Notes: generated by a model not told the origin, from the letters alone. DNA of 11,641 nucleotides from Bacteroidota bacterium (GCA_021790055.1 JAJYIL010000042.1:1-11641), one strand, 5' to 3'; counted from the stretch's first letter, positions 1-6,444 are shown. A program made the numbers and translations.

Positions 1-333
1 CGCTGCGCCGATTGTAAAACCCGCAATTACCATTCCGTCAAAAACAAGTTCCGGATATTCCAGAAGTAAAACCCTGTCTTTAAAAGTTCCCGGTTCGCCT
101 TCATCGGCATTGCAAACGATGAATTTTTTATAGGCATTTGCCGCGGCAGTCAGCATCCATTTGGTTGCAGTAGGAAATCCCGCTCCGCCTCTTCCTTTCA
201 AACCAGAAGTCTTAAGCTCGAATAAAATATTTTCTCTGCCAGCAGCGATGGCTTTCTTTATCCCTTCGCCTCTGTGATATTCTGAAAAGATAACCGGTCC
301 GCTTCGCTTTTTATTTTCTAATTTAGTTTTCAT
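1..333 (-). CDS. NuoF/HydB-type NADH-binding flavoprotein subunit, N-terminal part (runs off left edge)
   Basis: The first 111 codons of a NuoF-family subunit are present. This family carries the NADH site, FMN and one [4Fe-4S] cluster, and passes electrons between NADH and iron-sulfur partners. The glycine-rich signature GLKGRGGAGFPT (about residues 44-55) and CNADEGEPGTFKDR (about 74-87), both part of the FMN/NADH fold, can be read directly. The ATG at 333 lies 7 bp after the stop of the NuoE-like gene, with a purine-rich AGTGAGG upstream, so the two are surely co-transcribed. The protein starts almost directly at the flavoprotein domain. It lacks the thioredoxin-like [2Fe-2S] domain that many HydB proteins have at the N-terminus. 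Complex I NuoF is the alternative. The hydEFG genes close by favour the NADH-linked [FeFe]-hydrogenase subunit, but the fate of the C-terminus cannot be seen. Confidence 0.9.
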   Translation of the reverse strand, partial: MKTKLENKKRSGPVIFSEYHRGEGIKKAIAAGRENILFELKTSGLKGRGGAGFPTATKWMLTAAANAYKKFIVCNADEGEPGTFKDRVLLLEYPELVFDGMVIAGFTIGAA

Positions 334-340
334 CTCAGCC

Positions 341-814
341 TCACTTAACTTCATTTAGAATGTTAACCGCTTCTTCCGGATTCAGATGCGTGTAAACTCT
401 ATCGTTCACAAGCATCGCCGGACCCTGGTCGCACATGCCGAGGCAATTCGTGAATTCTAAAGTTACACGTCCGTCGTTAGTAGTTTCTCCGAAAGAAATT
501 CCGAGTTCGCGCTTTACTGCGGATTCAATTTTGTCTTTGCCCGCCATGTCGCAAGAAATTGTCCGGCAAAGACGAATTATATTTCTTCCCTTCGGCTCGG
601 AACAAAGGAAGGAATAAAATGAAACGATGCTGTAAACTTCAACCGGGTGAATGTTAAGCAGTCTTGCGATTTCCTGCTGTGCAAAATCGGAAACATATTT
701 ATGTTTCTTTTGTACCGCTTGCAGTATTTGCAGAAGCGCCTGTCTATCGCTTCCGTACTGATTCACCAAATTTTCTATCTCTTCCGAAAAAGAATTTTTT
801 TCAAGCTCAAGCAT
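341..814 (-). CDS. NuoE/HydC-type [2Fe-2S] thioredoxin-like subunit
   Basis: This is a complete 157-residue protein of the NuoE/HydC/HndA family, at the usual family length. It holds one [2Fe-2S] cluster and works beside the NuoF-like flavoprotein in NADH oxidation or reduction in the cytoplasm. An N-terminal helical part (about 1-70) precedes a thioredoxin-like domain. The four cluster ligands are C83 and C88 (CRTISC, C-x4-C) and C124 and C128 (CLGMC, C-x3-C). It begins 1 bp after the stop of the response regulator and ends 7 bp before the NuoF-like start, so it is the middle gene of an operon. The start at 814 is supported by a very strong Shine-Dalgarno sequence. Whether it serves complex I or a hydrogenase is not decided by this sequence alone. 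The adjacent hydEFG genes favour hydrogenase. Confidence 0.92.
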   Translation of the reverse strand: MLELEKNSFSEEIENLVNQYGSDRQALLQILQAVQKKHKYVSDFAQQEIARLLNIHPVEVYSIVSFYSFLCSEPKGRNIIRLCRTISCDMAGKDKIESAVKRELGISFGETTNDGRVTLEFTNCLGMCDQGPAMLVNDRVYTHLNPEEAVNILNEVK

Positions 815-815
815 T

Positions 816-1196
816 TCACTTCACCTCCTTTTTATGAAGAAGCTTCTCAACCTTTTCAATAAGTTGGTCGGGTGAGATCGGCTTCTCTACAAAGTCGTCA
901 ACCGGAACAAGCTCGTTCACGCCGTAATCCATCCCGGAAGCTTTTGAAATTGAAGTGTACATTAATATCGGCGTAAAAATTTTCTCGCGCCGGAATTTTT
1001 GGGCAAGGAAAAATCCGTCATCCGGTTCATTCATCATCACGTCGAGTATGATTAAGTCCGGCTTATTCTCTTTCACGATCTGGTAACCGTCTTCAGGGTT
1101 AGCTGCAGTAACAACATCGTAGCCTTTTGATTTTAGCACCAGACCGCTTGCGTCAAGTATGTCCGGGTCGTCGTCGATAATAGCAATTTTTTTCAT
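816..1196 (-). CDS. Stand-alone response-regulator receiver domain (CheY-like)
   Basis: This 126-residue protein is a single receiver domain with no output domain. Visible features are the acidic pocket D8-D9-D10, the phospho-acceptor D52 in LIILDVMMNEPDDGF, the switch residue T81 and the conserved K105-P106. It should therefore accept phosphate from a histidine kinase or phosphotransfer protein and signal by protein contact. It is the first gene of the operon with the NuoE- and NuoF-like subunits, only 1 bp from the next start. An AGAGGA ribosome site (1203-1208) stands 6 bases before its ATG. The tight coupling implies a role tied to the NADH-linked enzyme, perhaps as a redox or energy signal, but its kinase and target are not visible. 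The domain call is firm and the role is inference. Confidence 0.9.
   Translation of the reverse strand: MKKIAIIDDDPDILDASGLVLKSKGYDVVTAANPEDGYQIVKENKPDLIILDVMMNEPDDGFFLAQKFRREKIFTPILMYTSISKASGMDYGVNELVPVDDFVEKPISPDQLIEKVEKLLHKKEVK
821..830 (-). promoter_or_regulatory. Perfect Shine-Dalgarno site of the NuoE-like gene, inside the upstream gene
   Basis: Read on the minus strand this is AAGGAGGTGA, a ten-base complement to the 16S rRNA 3' end, 6 bases before the ATG at 814. It lies inside the last codons of the receiver gene (…Lys-Glu-Val-Lys-stop), so the two reading frames are translationally linked. It is much stronger than the sites ahead of hydF, hydG, hydE or the debranching enzyme. Confidence 0.85.
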
Positions 1197-1445
1197 CTTC
1201 TATCCTCTGAGTTTTATTCAAAATAATTAAGCCTAAAATTGTAATCGGAAATAGAAAATTATAAGAAACAAATCTGTAAATCTTTCTTTCATAATGAATG
1301 CCATCAAATTAGATTTTAAATAACGTGTTAAAAAGAAAAGATAAAAGGCGGAAGGCTTACTTTTTCCAAGAATAGAAAAATTAATTTTCAAAAAAGAAAT
1401 ATGCTTGCTAAATAGAAAGCATTTTGTTTAAATTAAATTTTTACC

Positions 1446-1458
1446 GGCAAAATTTGCC
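1446..1458. promoter_or_regulatory. 13-bp palindrome, possible operator
   Basis: GGCAAA-A-TTTGCC is a perfect inverted repeat with 6-bp arms around one base. It lies about 250 bp upstream of the receiver-gene start. It could be a dimeric repressor site or a small stem. No family-specific consensus is recognised and no promoter box is paired with it, so the regulatory reading is weak. Confidence 0.25.
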
Positions 1459-1594
1459 ACATGATTTATTCAATTTTAAAGTCAAATCCTTTCTCAAATG
1501 GAAGATTCTTCGCTTAATAAATCAACGGGACTTTGGAATGGATATTTGGCAGGTAGTAAAGCAAAAATACTAACTTGAACCAAATTATTTGGCA

Positions 1595-1629
1595 CTCATT
1601 GGTCATTAGTGAATAGTCAATGATCATTC
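1595..1629. repeat. Degenerate heptanucleotide tandem array downstream of hydF
   Basis: Five consecutive 7-bp units can be read from 1595. They begin CTCATTG and GTCATTA, the third is GTGAATA, and the last two start at 1616 and 1623. The array also folds: 1598-1607 pairs with 1619-1628 (8 Watson-Crick pairs, one G-T, one mismatch) around an 11-base loop. It starts 36 bp beyond the hydF stop on the transcribed side. The unit GTGAATA matches the heptamer of the array at 6403-6444. Confidence 0.6.
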
Positions 1630-1664
1630 GCCTCGCTGTTTTTCAAAAGGCACCCGGTTGGCAT

Positions 1665-2972
1665 TCAAACCTTAATTCTGTTCCACTCTTCCGCCGCATC
1701 TTCAAACGGGAGAAGAACTCGCGGAATTGCGCCATGCATGTATGAAATGAGTAAGCCGTAATTTACGACCGGAACTTCAACTAAAGCAGCCTGCTTAACT
1801 CTTGACTGCATTGCTTTTCTCGTCAACATACATCCGCCGCAATGCACAACCAATTTAAAACCTGAAAGGTCATCGGGGAAATCACCGCCGCTCGTAATTA
1901 CAAATTCCAGGTTCTTTTTTGTATGAAGCCTAAGCCATCTCGGGATTTTTACTCTGCCTATATCGTCAGCTTGTTCATGATGGGTACAGGCTTCTGCAAT
2001 TAAAACTTTGTCGCCGTCTTGAAGGGAATCGACCGCTTTCAATCCTTTAACGAAGAACGGCAAATCGCCTTTATGCCGCGCCATTAAAATTGAAAATGTT
2101 GTAAGTTTGACATTGTCGGGAACGTCTGCAGCTACGCGCGTAATTGCCTGACTATCTGTTACAACTATGTCGGGCGGATTTTTTAGCGCATAAAGAACGG
2201 CACGTAGCTCCTTGTCTTTAGCAACCACAACTATCGTATCCTCATCCAGAGCCTCGCGGATTGTTTGTACCTGCGGAAGGATCAGCCTGCTTTTAGGCGC
2301 GCCTAAATCAATCGGTACAACAAGCACAATAACATCGCCCTGGCTAATTAAATCGCTAATTAACGGCGGTCCGCTTTCCTGCGGCAGCATGCGAATAACT
2401 TTCGATTTTAGTGCATCGATTCCTACATTTTCCGAGCAGGAAATTTCGAAATGTGTTGCTCTTAAAAACTTCAACTCGGTAAGCAGCACCGGGCTTACGC
2501 CGAATTCAATTTTATTTACTGCAATAACGAACGGCAAATTTATTTTTGCAATATAGTTAAATAGCTCCCATTCTTTTTGCGAGATTCTTTCACGGGCGTC
2601 CAAAACCACAATAGCAAAATCTGCCGAGGCAATCATCTTAATTGTTTTGCTGATTCTTTTTTCACCAAGCTCGCCTTCATCGTCAATGCCTGCAGTATCG
2701 ACAAGTACAATTGGACCGTAAGGAAGCAGTTCCATCGCTTTCTGTACCGGGTCGGTTGTTGTCCCGGCAACTTCGCTTACAATACATAATTCCTGACCGA
2801 GGAAAGCATTAACGAGAGAAGACTTGCCTACATTTCTTTTTCCAATAACCGCTACATGTTTTCTTTCCGCCTTAACCATCGTCGGACTTGTTCTTACAGC
2901 ATTTAAGCTTTCATTCACTTTATATTGATTATTCAAAATTGACGTTATATTGAATTTAGTTGGTCCTTTCAT
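1665..2972 (-). CDS. hydF: [FeFe]-hydrogenase maturation GTPase HydF
   Basis: HydF is the scaffold GTPase on which the 2Fe subcluster of the H-cluster is assembled before transfer to apo-HydA. The 435-residue protein has the GTPase domain first: P-loop GKRNVGKS (44-51), switch threonines near 71-73, DTAG (92-95) and a G4 box NKIE (153-156), where Asp is more usual than Glu. A dimerisation region follows. The C-terminal cluster domain carries C329-x-H331 and H377-C378-x2-C381, the CxH…HCxxC ligand set that marks HydF. About 30 residues precede the GTPase core, longer than many homologues. An internal Met at residue 32 has no ribosome site, while the chosen start has a weak GGGGCTG ahead of it. 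It is divergent from hydG and hydE, and all three maturases are needed together. Confidence 0.97.
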   Translation of the reverse strand: MKGPTKFNITSILNNQYKVNESLNAVRTSPTMVKAERKHVAVIGKRNVGKSSLVNAFLGQELCIVSEVAGTTTDPVQKAMELLPYGPIVLVDTAGIDDEGELGEKRISKTIKMIASADFAIVVLDARERISQKEWELFNYIAKINLPFVIAVNKIEFGVSPVLLTELKFLRATHFEISCSENVGIDALKSKVIRMLPQESGPPLISDLISQGDVIVLVVPIDLGAPKSRLILPQVQTIREALDEDTIVVVAKDKELRAVLYALKNPPDIVVTDSQAITRVAADVPDNVKLTTFSILMARHKGDLPFFVKGLKAVDSLQDGDKVLIAEACTHHEQADDIGRVKIPRWLRLHTKKNLEFVITSGGDFPDDLSGFKLVVHCGGCMLTRKAMQSRVKQAALVEVPVVNYGLLISYMHGAIPRVLLPFEDAAEEWNRIKV

Positions 2973-3188
2973 TTTTCAGCCCCATTTTTTTGACTAATAA
3001 AATGTACCGCATCATCCGGAAACTCAACATTTCTTATAAAATCAAATTCATTGCGCATTGTTAACTAATTTTATTCAATACATCAAAAACAAAAAACGTT
3101 CCACCAAAATTCCTCGTTTTGTCCTTACCTATTATTCAATTTTAATTTGAGTATGCTTTACACGGATAGATGAATTTAAAGTACTTCT

Positions 3189-3203
3189 CTTTTCTTAGAA
3201 AAG
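3189..3203. promoter_or_regulatory. Small perfect hairpin/palindrome in the hydF-hydG spacer
   Basis: CTTTTC-TTA-GAAAAG forms 6-bp arms around a 3-base loop. It lies roughly midway between the divergent hydF and hydG starts (about 220 and 275 bp away), so it could be an operator or an RNA stem. Being A/T-rich it may also be chance. Confidence 0.25.
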
Positions 3204-3309
3204 TGTTTTGCAGTTATGGCTAATTTGAAATAAAAAAGAAAGTTTCTTGTGGTATATAAATTGGATTAAGAAGAATAAAAATTCAAGGTTATATGAAGGT
3301 AATTTGGTT

Positions 3310-3374
3310 GTCATTCGATGGTCATTTATCGTCGTTCACCAGACATCCTATAATCATTTAATTGTCATTCAATC
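3310..3374. repeat. Degenerate 11-bp periodic repeat upstream of hydG
   Basis: Six copies of a GTCATT-like core start at 3310, 3321, 3331, 3342, 3353 and 3364, giving spacings of 11, 10, 11, 11 and 11 bp. The clearest full units are GTCATTCGATG (3310) and GTCATTCAATC (3364); the copy at 3342 is the most diverged. A core every helical turn puts all copies on one DNA face. The array ends about 100 bp before the hydG ATG. It could be a phased binding array for a regulator or a decayed microsatellite-like repeat. Confidence 0.6.
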
Positions 3375-3477
3375 TAGAAAATTATTATTAACTGACAATG
3401 GATACCAGCGAAGCAAACTGCCGTTTTCAAGTTTCAAATTCAAAATAATTGGACAAACATATTAAACGAGATGCGTA

Positions 3478-4869
3478 ATGTATTTTATAAATGAAAATTA
3501 CATCAACAATCTGCTTGACGATGATTCCCTCAGCAGTATTCATCTTCAAAAAGACATTTTGACAAAAGCTTCCGAAGCAAAAGGATTAACGCTGCGGGAG
3601 AGTGCTGCATTATTAAATATAAGCTCTCCCGAACTGTATTGCGAGCTATTCCACCGGGCTAAGCAGGTGAAAGAAAAAATTTACGGCAACAGGCTTGTCT
3701 TATTTGCGCCGCTTTACATCTCCAATCTTTGTGTGAATAACTGTCTTTATTGCGCTTTCAGAAAAGATAACCGTGAACTTAAAAGAAAAGCTCTTTCGCT
3801 TGAAGAGATAGAAGCTGAAACGAAATTCCTCGTTATGCAGGGGCAAAAGAGAATTCTACTTGTTTTCGGTGAACATCCTAAAAAGGCGTCTATTGACTAT
3901 ATCGGCGATACAATTAGCTCCATCTATAAAATCAATTATAATGGAAATAATATCAGGAGAGTGAATGTAAATGTTGCGCCACTTTCCTTTGAAAACTTCA
4001 AGGCACTGAAAAGTTTCGGCATCGGCACTTATCAATGCTTTCAGGAGACTTACCATTTCCGGACTTATATGGAAATACATCCTGAAGGACCAAAAAAGGA
4101 CTTTGCATGGAGACTTTACGCCATGGATAGAGCGCTTCAAGCCGGAATTGATGATGTAGGCATCGGAGCTTTATTTGGACTTACCGATTATAAATTTGAA
4201 ACGCTCGCGCTTTTAATGCATGCCCAGGACCTAGATTCCAAATACGGAATAGGTCCGCATACAATTTCAATCCCGCGCCTTGAGCCTGCACTTAATGCGC
4301 CGGCTGCAAAGAATCCGCCGCATGCAGTTGATGATTTATCTTTTAATAAATTGGTAGCAGTTATTCGGCTTACTATTCCTTACACCGGAATAATTTTAAC
4401 GACAAGAGAAAAGCCGGAAATAAGACGGGAACTATTTGAAGTCGGAGTTTCGCAGATAAGCGCCGGCAGCAGAACAGCGCCAGGAAGCTACAGGGAATCG
4501 CAAGAGAGCCTGCATCAGCATGAGCTTGAGCAATTTCAATTAGGCGACCACAGGAACCTTGATGAAGTTGTAAGAGATTGTACGCTACTCGGTTATCTGC
4601 CGAGCTTCTGCACGGCATGTTACCGTTCCCAGCGTACGGGAGACAGATTTATGGAACTGGCAAAATCCGGCAACATCGGAAAGTTTTGCACACCAAATGC
4701 GCTTGCAACGTTTAAAGAATACTTAAATGATTTTGCTTCGGATGAGACAAAAAAGATTGCCGGAGAATTTCTCAAAAAAGAAATTGAAGGAATCAACGGC
4801 ACGACAAGGAAGAAAGTTGAAAAAATGATTGGACAGGTTGATGCCGGTGAAAGAGATGTTTATATGTAA
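3478..4869 (+). CDS. hydG: [FeFe]-hydrogenase maturase HydG, radical-SAM tyrosine lyase
   Basis: HydG cleaves tyrosine by radical-SAM chemistry to p-cresol plus the CO and CN ligands of the H-cluster, delivering an Fe(CO)2CN unit. The 463-residue length is normal for the family. The SAM cluster motif is C85-x3-C89-x2-C92 (CVNNCLYC) at the start of the TIM barrel. The second cluster motif near the C-terminus is C378-x2-C381-x22-C404 (CTAC … C), which separates HydG from ThiH and HydE. His261 in GPHTISIPR is in the region that holds the extra iron in known HydG structures. The ATG at 3478 has only a weak GAG element 7 bases upstream. hydE follows after 109 bp that contain a long hairpin, so the two are probably co-transcribed. 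All key residues are present, so an active enzyme is expected. Confidence 0.97.
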   Translation: MYFINENYINNLLDDDSLSSIHLQKDILTKASEAKGLTLRESAALLNISSPELYCELFHRAKQVKEKIYGNRLVLFAPLYISNLCVNNCLYCAFRKDNRELKRKALSLEEIEAETKFLVMQGQKRILLVFGEHPKKASIDYIGDTISSIYKINYNGNNIRRVNVNVAPLSFENFKALKSFGIGTYQCFQETYHFRTYMEIHPEGPKKDFAWRLYAMDRALQAGIDDVGIGALFGLTDYKFETLALLMHAQDLDSKYGIGPHTISIPRLEPALNAPAAKNPPHAVDDLSFNKLVAVIRLTIPYTGIILTTREKPEIRRELFEVGVSQISAGSRTAPGSYRESQESLHQHELEQFQLGDHRNLDEVVRDCTLLGYLPSFCTACYRSQRTGDRFMELAKSGNIGKFCTPNALATFKEYLNDFASDETKKIAGEFLKKEIEGINGTTRKKVEKMIGQVDAGERDVYM

Positions 4870-4962
4870 TTAATCTTAATCGTTCTCTTACTCGTAATCT
4901 AAATCGGATTCATCGGACAAACTTGCAAATCCAGGTAAGATTAAGAGTCCGATTAAGATTAC
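4870..4962. repeat. Inverted hexamer-repeat element (long hairpin) between hydG and hydE
   Basis: From the base right after the hydG stop codon, seven 6-bp units run to 4911, led by two TTAATC copies (4870, 4876). The opposite arm (4939-4962) has four units in reverse orientation, GATTAA at 4939 and 4951 being the clearest. The arms pair: 4871-4882 with 4950-4961 (12 perfect pairs), 4885-4890 with 4942-4947 (6 pairs), and 4906-4910 with 4928-4932 (5 pairs). There is no U-tract after it, so a classical intrinsic terminator is unlikely. In an RNA running from hydG to hydE it would form a long stem that could limit read-through or protect hydG mRNA. Confidence 0.75.
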
Positions 4963-4978
4963 CAAATGAAATGCCTAA

Positions 4979-5995
4979 ATGATTAAAGATATATTAAATA
5001 AACATGAGGTAAATAGAAGCGACATCGTTTATCTTCTTCAAGTTAACGAAGAAAACGAACTTAGTCTCATCTTCCAAAAAGCCGATAAGGTTAGAGAAAA
5101 ATACTGCGGAAACGAAGTTCATCTGCGAGGAATAATCGAATTCTCTAACTACTGTGCACAGGACTGTCTTTACTGCGGACTAAGGAAAAGTAACATTTCT
5201 CTTGAACGTTACCGTATGACCAAGAATGAAATACTTCAGACAGCAGAAAGAATTTTTAAATCCGAAATAAAAACAATCGTACTTCAATCAGGAGAAGATT
5301 TCTTTTTAACAGGAAAAGATATTGCGGACATAATTTGCGAGATAAAAAATAATTTTGATGTTGCAATCACACTCAGCCTTGGAGAAAGAGATTATGAAGA
5401 ATACAAGCTATGGAGAAAAGCCGGCGCCGACAGATATTTGCTTAAGCATGAGACGGCAAATTCAAAGCTATATTCCGTTTATCATCTCGGTCAAAAACTT
5501 CAAGATAGAGTACAGCATCTTCTTTATTTAAAATCTTTAGGATATCAAATCGGAAGCGGAAACATCGTCGGCTTGCCGGCTCAAAACTTAGAAGATATTG
5601 CCGGAGATATTTTACTTTGCAAATGTCTTGATGTAGACATGGCGTCATTCAGTCCTTTCATTCCTTCGCCTAATACTCCATATAGAAAGCAGAAGCCTTG
5701 CGATGTAAATTTTATTCTGAAAGTAATGGCAATTACAAGAATAGTATTAAAGAACGTTCACATGCCTGCAACTACGGCTCTTGCATCTCTATACCAGGAA
5801 GGAAGAGAGAAAGGATTAAGTGCCGGTGCAAATGTTATAATGCCGAACTTTACGCCTGCGCCTTATAAAGAAAAATTTTCCATCTATATAAACAAAAAGT
5901 CCGATGATGATATTATGACGCAGCTTACTGCTCTAATAAGTTCGACAGGAAGGTTTATTTCAAAGGAGAAAGGACAAACATTAAAAATGCATTAG
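4979..5995 (+). CDS. hydE: [FeFe]-hydrogenase maturase HydE, radical-SAM enzyme
   Basis: HydE acts on the HydG product in building the dithiomethylamine-bridged diiron site of the H-cluster. The 338-residue protein is close to the usual 345-360. The radical-SAM cluster motif C59-x3-C63-x2-C66 (CAQDCLYC) is followed by GLRKSN, typical of HydE rather than BioB or PylB. Downstream stretches SLGERDYEEY (133-142) and FSPFIPSPNTP (224-234) also match the family. The C-terminal segment GANVIMPNFTP…YKEKF (about 283-300) has no cysteines, so the second cluster seen in some HydE proteins is absent; that cluster is known to be dispensable. The ATG at 4979 has no recognisable Shine-Dalgarno site, and an upstream ATG at 4971 is out of frame. 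It follows hydG in the same direction after a hairpin-forming spacer. Confidence 0.95.
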   Translation: MIKDILNKHEVNRSDIVYLLQVNEENELSLIFQKADKVREKYCGNEVHLRGIIEFSNYCAQDCLYCGLRKSNISLERYRMTKNEILQTAERIFKSEIKTIVLQSGEDFFLTGKDIADIICEIKNNFDVAITLSLGERDYEEYKLWRKAGADRYLLKHETANSKLYSVYHLGQKLQDRVQHLLYLKSLGYQIGSGNIVGLPAQNLEDIAGDILLCKCLDVDMASFSPFIPSPNTPYRKQKPCDVNFILKVMAITRIVLKNVHMPATTALASLYQEGREKGLSAGANVIMPNFTPAPYKEKFSIYINKKSDDDIMTQLTALISSTGRFISKEKGQTLKMH

Positions 5996-6067
5996 TTACC
6001 CTCAAGCATCAATTTGAATATTAAAAATGTTGTTTAATTTTCTCAAAGAAACATTAGGACGATGAGG

Positions 6068-6377
6068 ATGGAGCCCAAAGAAAAATCAATTCTAACACCG
6101 GAAGAATATCTTGAGATAGAGTGCAAGGCGGAATATAAAAGCGAATATTACAAAGATGAAATGTTTGCAAGATCCGGCGCATCAAGACAACATAACATAA
6201 TCTGTGCAAATATTTCCGGAATATTAGGAAATCAACTTTTTAAGAAACCTTGCGAAATATATATAGGAGATATGAGAGTTAAGGTTTCGGAAACCGGAAA
6301 ATTCTATTGAGCTGATTTCGATAGCTTGCTCTCTTAACCTGTCTGAGGACTACGATAAAGTGACTCTTGAAAAATAA
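6068..6377 (+). pseudogene. Decayed Uma2-family (DUF820) nuclease gene with internal deletion
   Basis: An open frame to 6310 encodes the N-terminal half of a Uma2-family protein, a PD-(D/E)XK-like family of about 190 residues: LTPEEYLEIECKAEYKSEYY, then ASRQHNII, then IGDMRVKVSETGKFY and a stop. In another frame, starting at about 6306, the sequence reads IELISIACSLNLSEDYDKV to a stop at 6375-6377, which looks like the usual Uma2 C-terminus. The middle part, which carries the PDVVV and downstream catalytic acidic/lysine residues, is missing. The simplest reading is one deletion of roughly 70-90 codons near 6305 that also shifted the frame. The start is put at 6068 because AGGA (6056-6059) is well spaced from it and too close to the ATG at 6062. 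The product should be inactive. Uma2 genes are often multicopy and mobile in their hosts. Confidence 0.75.
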
Positions 6378-6402
6378 GAAAGATTTTTCTCTAAGCTCTT
6401 AC

Positions 6403-6444
6403 CTATTCACTATTCCCTTTTCACCATTCATTATTCCCCTTTCA
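6403..6444. repeat. Heptanucleotide tandem array spanning the 3' end of the debranching-enzyme gene
   Basis: Six consecutive 7-bp units begin at 6403, 6410, 6417, 6424, 6431 and 6438; the first two are CTATTCA and CTATTCC. On the minus strand the unit is close to TGAATAG. The last two units overlap the final codons and the stop codon of the GH13 gene, so the repeat supplies that stop. It lies between converging transcription units (hydE/Uma2 remnant and the GH13 gene). No strong inverted arm is visible here. Confidence 0.65.

Larger units (their letters stand above)
1197..1664. other. Non-coding spacer between receiver operon and hydF
   Basis: This 468-bp AT-rich stretch has no convincing reading frame on either strand. 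It should contain the promoter of the minus-strand receiver operon (right of 1197) and the 3' end of hydF transcripts (left of 1665). I found no exact Bacteroidetes-type TAnnTTTG box in the correct orientation. It holds a short perfect palindrome (1446-1458) and a heptamer repeat array (1595-1629), listed separately. Confidence 0.7.
2973..3477. other. Divergent spacer between hydF and hydG
   Basis: This 505-bp AT-rich region must contain the hydF promoter (minus) and the hydG promoter (plus). I see no strong promoter box; TAATTTG occurs several times but with one base too few for the TAnnTTTG consensus. It includes a small perfect hairpin (3189-3203) and an 11-bp periodic repeat (3310-3374). 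An open frame at 3247-3465 is mostly translated repeat and is not accepted as a gene. Confidence 0.7.

Noticed and set aside
1..814. Complex I nuoEF operon
   Set aside because: Not excluded, but the adjacent hydEFG set and the leading receiver gene make an NADH-linked [FeFe]-hydrogenase more likely; the missing left flank would decide.
2212..2556. 114-residue plus-strand frame inside hydF
   Set aside because: It is antisense to the well-supported HydF GTPase and central regions and has no own signals.
3058..3064. TTGTTAA as a Rex (NADH-sensing repressor) site
   Set aside because: Only one half-site is present; the expected TTAACAA partner at the right distance is missing.
3310..3374. Possible CRISPR array
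   Set aside because: Units of 11 bp have no spacers between them, and no cas genes are present.
3247..3465. 72-residue open frame upstream of hydG
   Set aside because: Most of it is translation of the 11-bp repeat array, it has no ribosome site, and it resembles no known protein.
4870..4978. Classical intrinsic terminator after hydG
   Set aside because: The stem is long, AT-rich and imperfect, and no run of T follows it on the plus strand.
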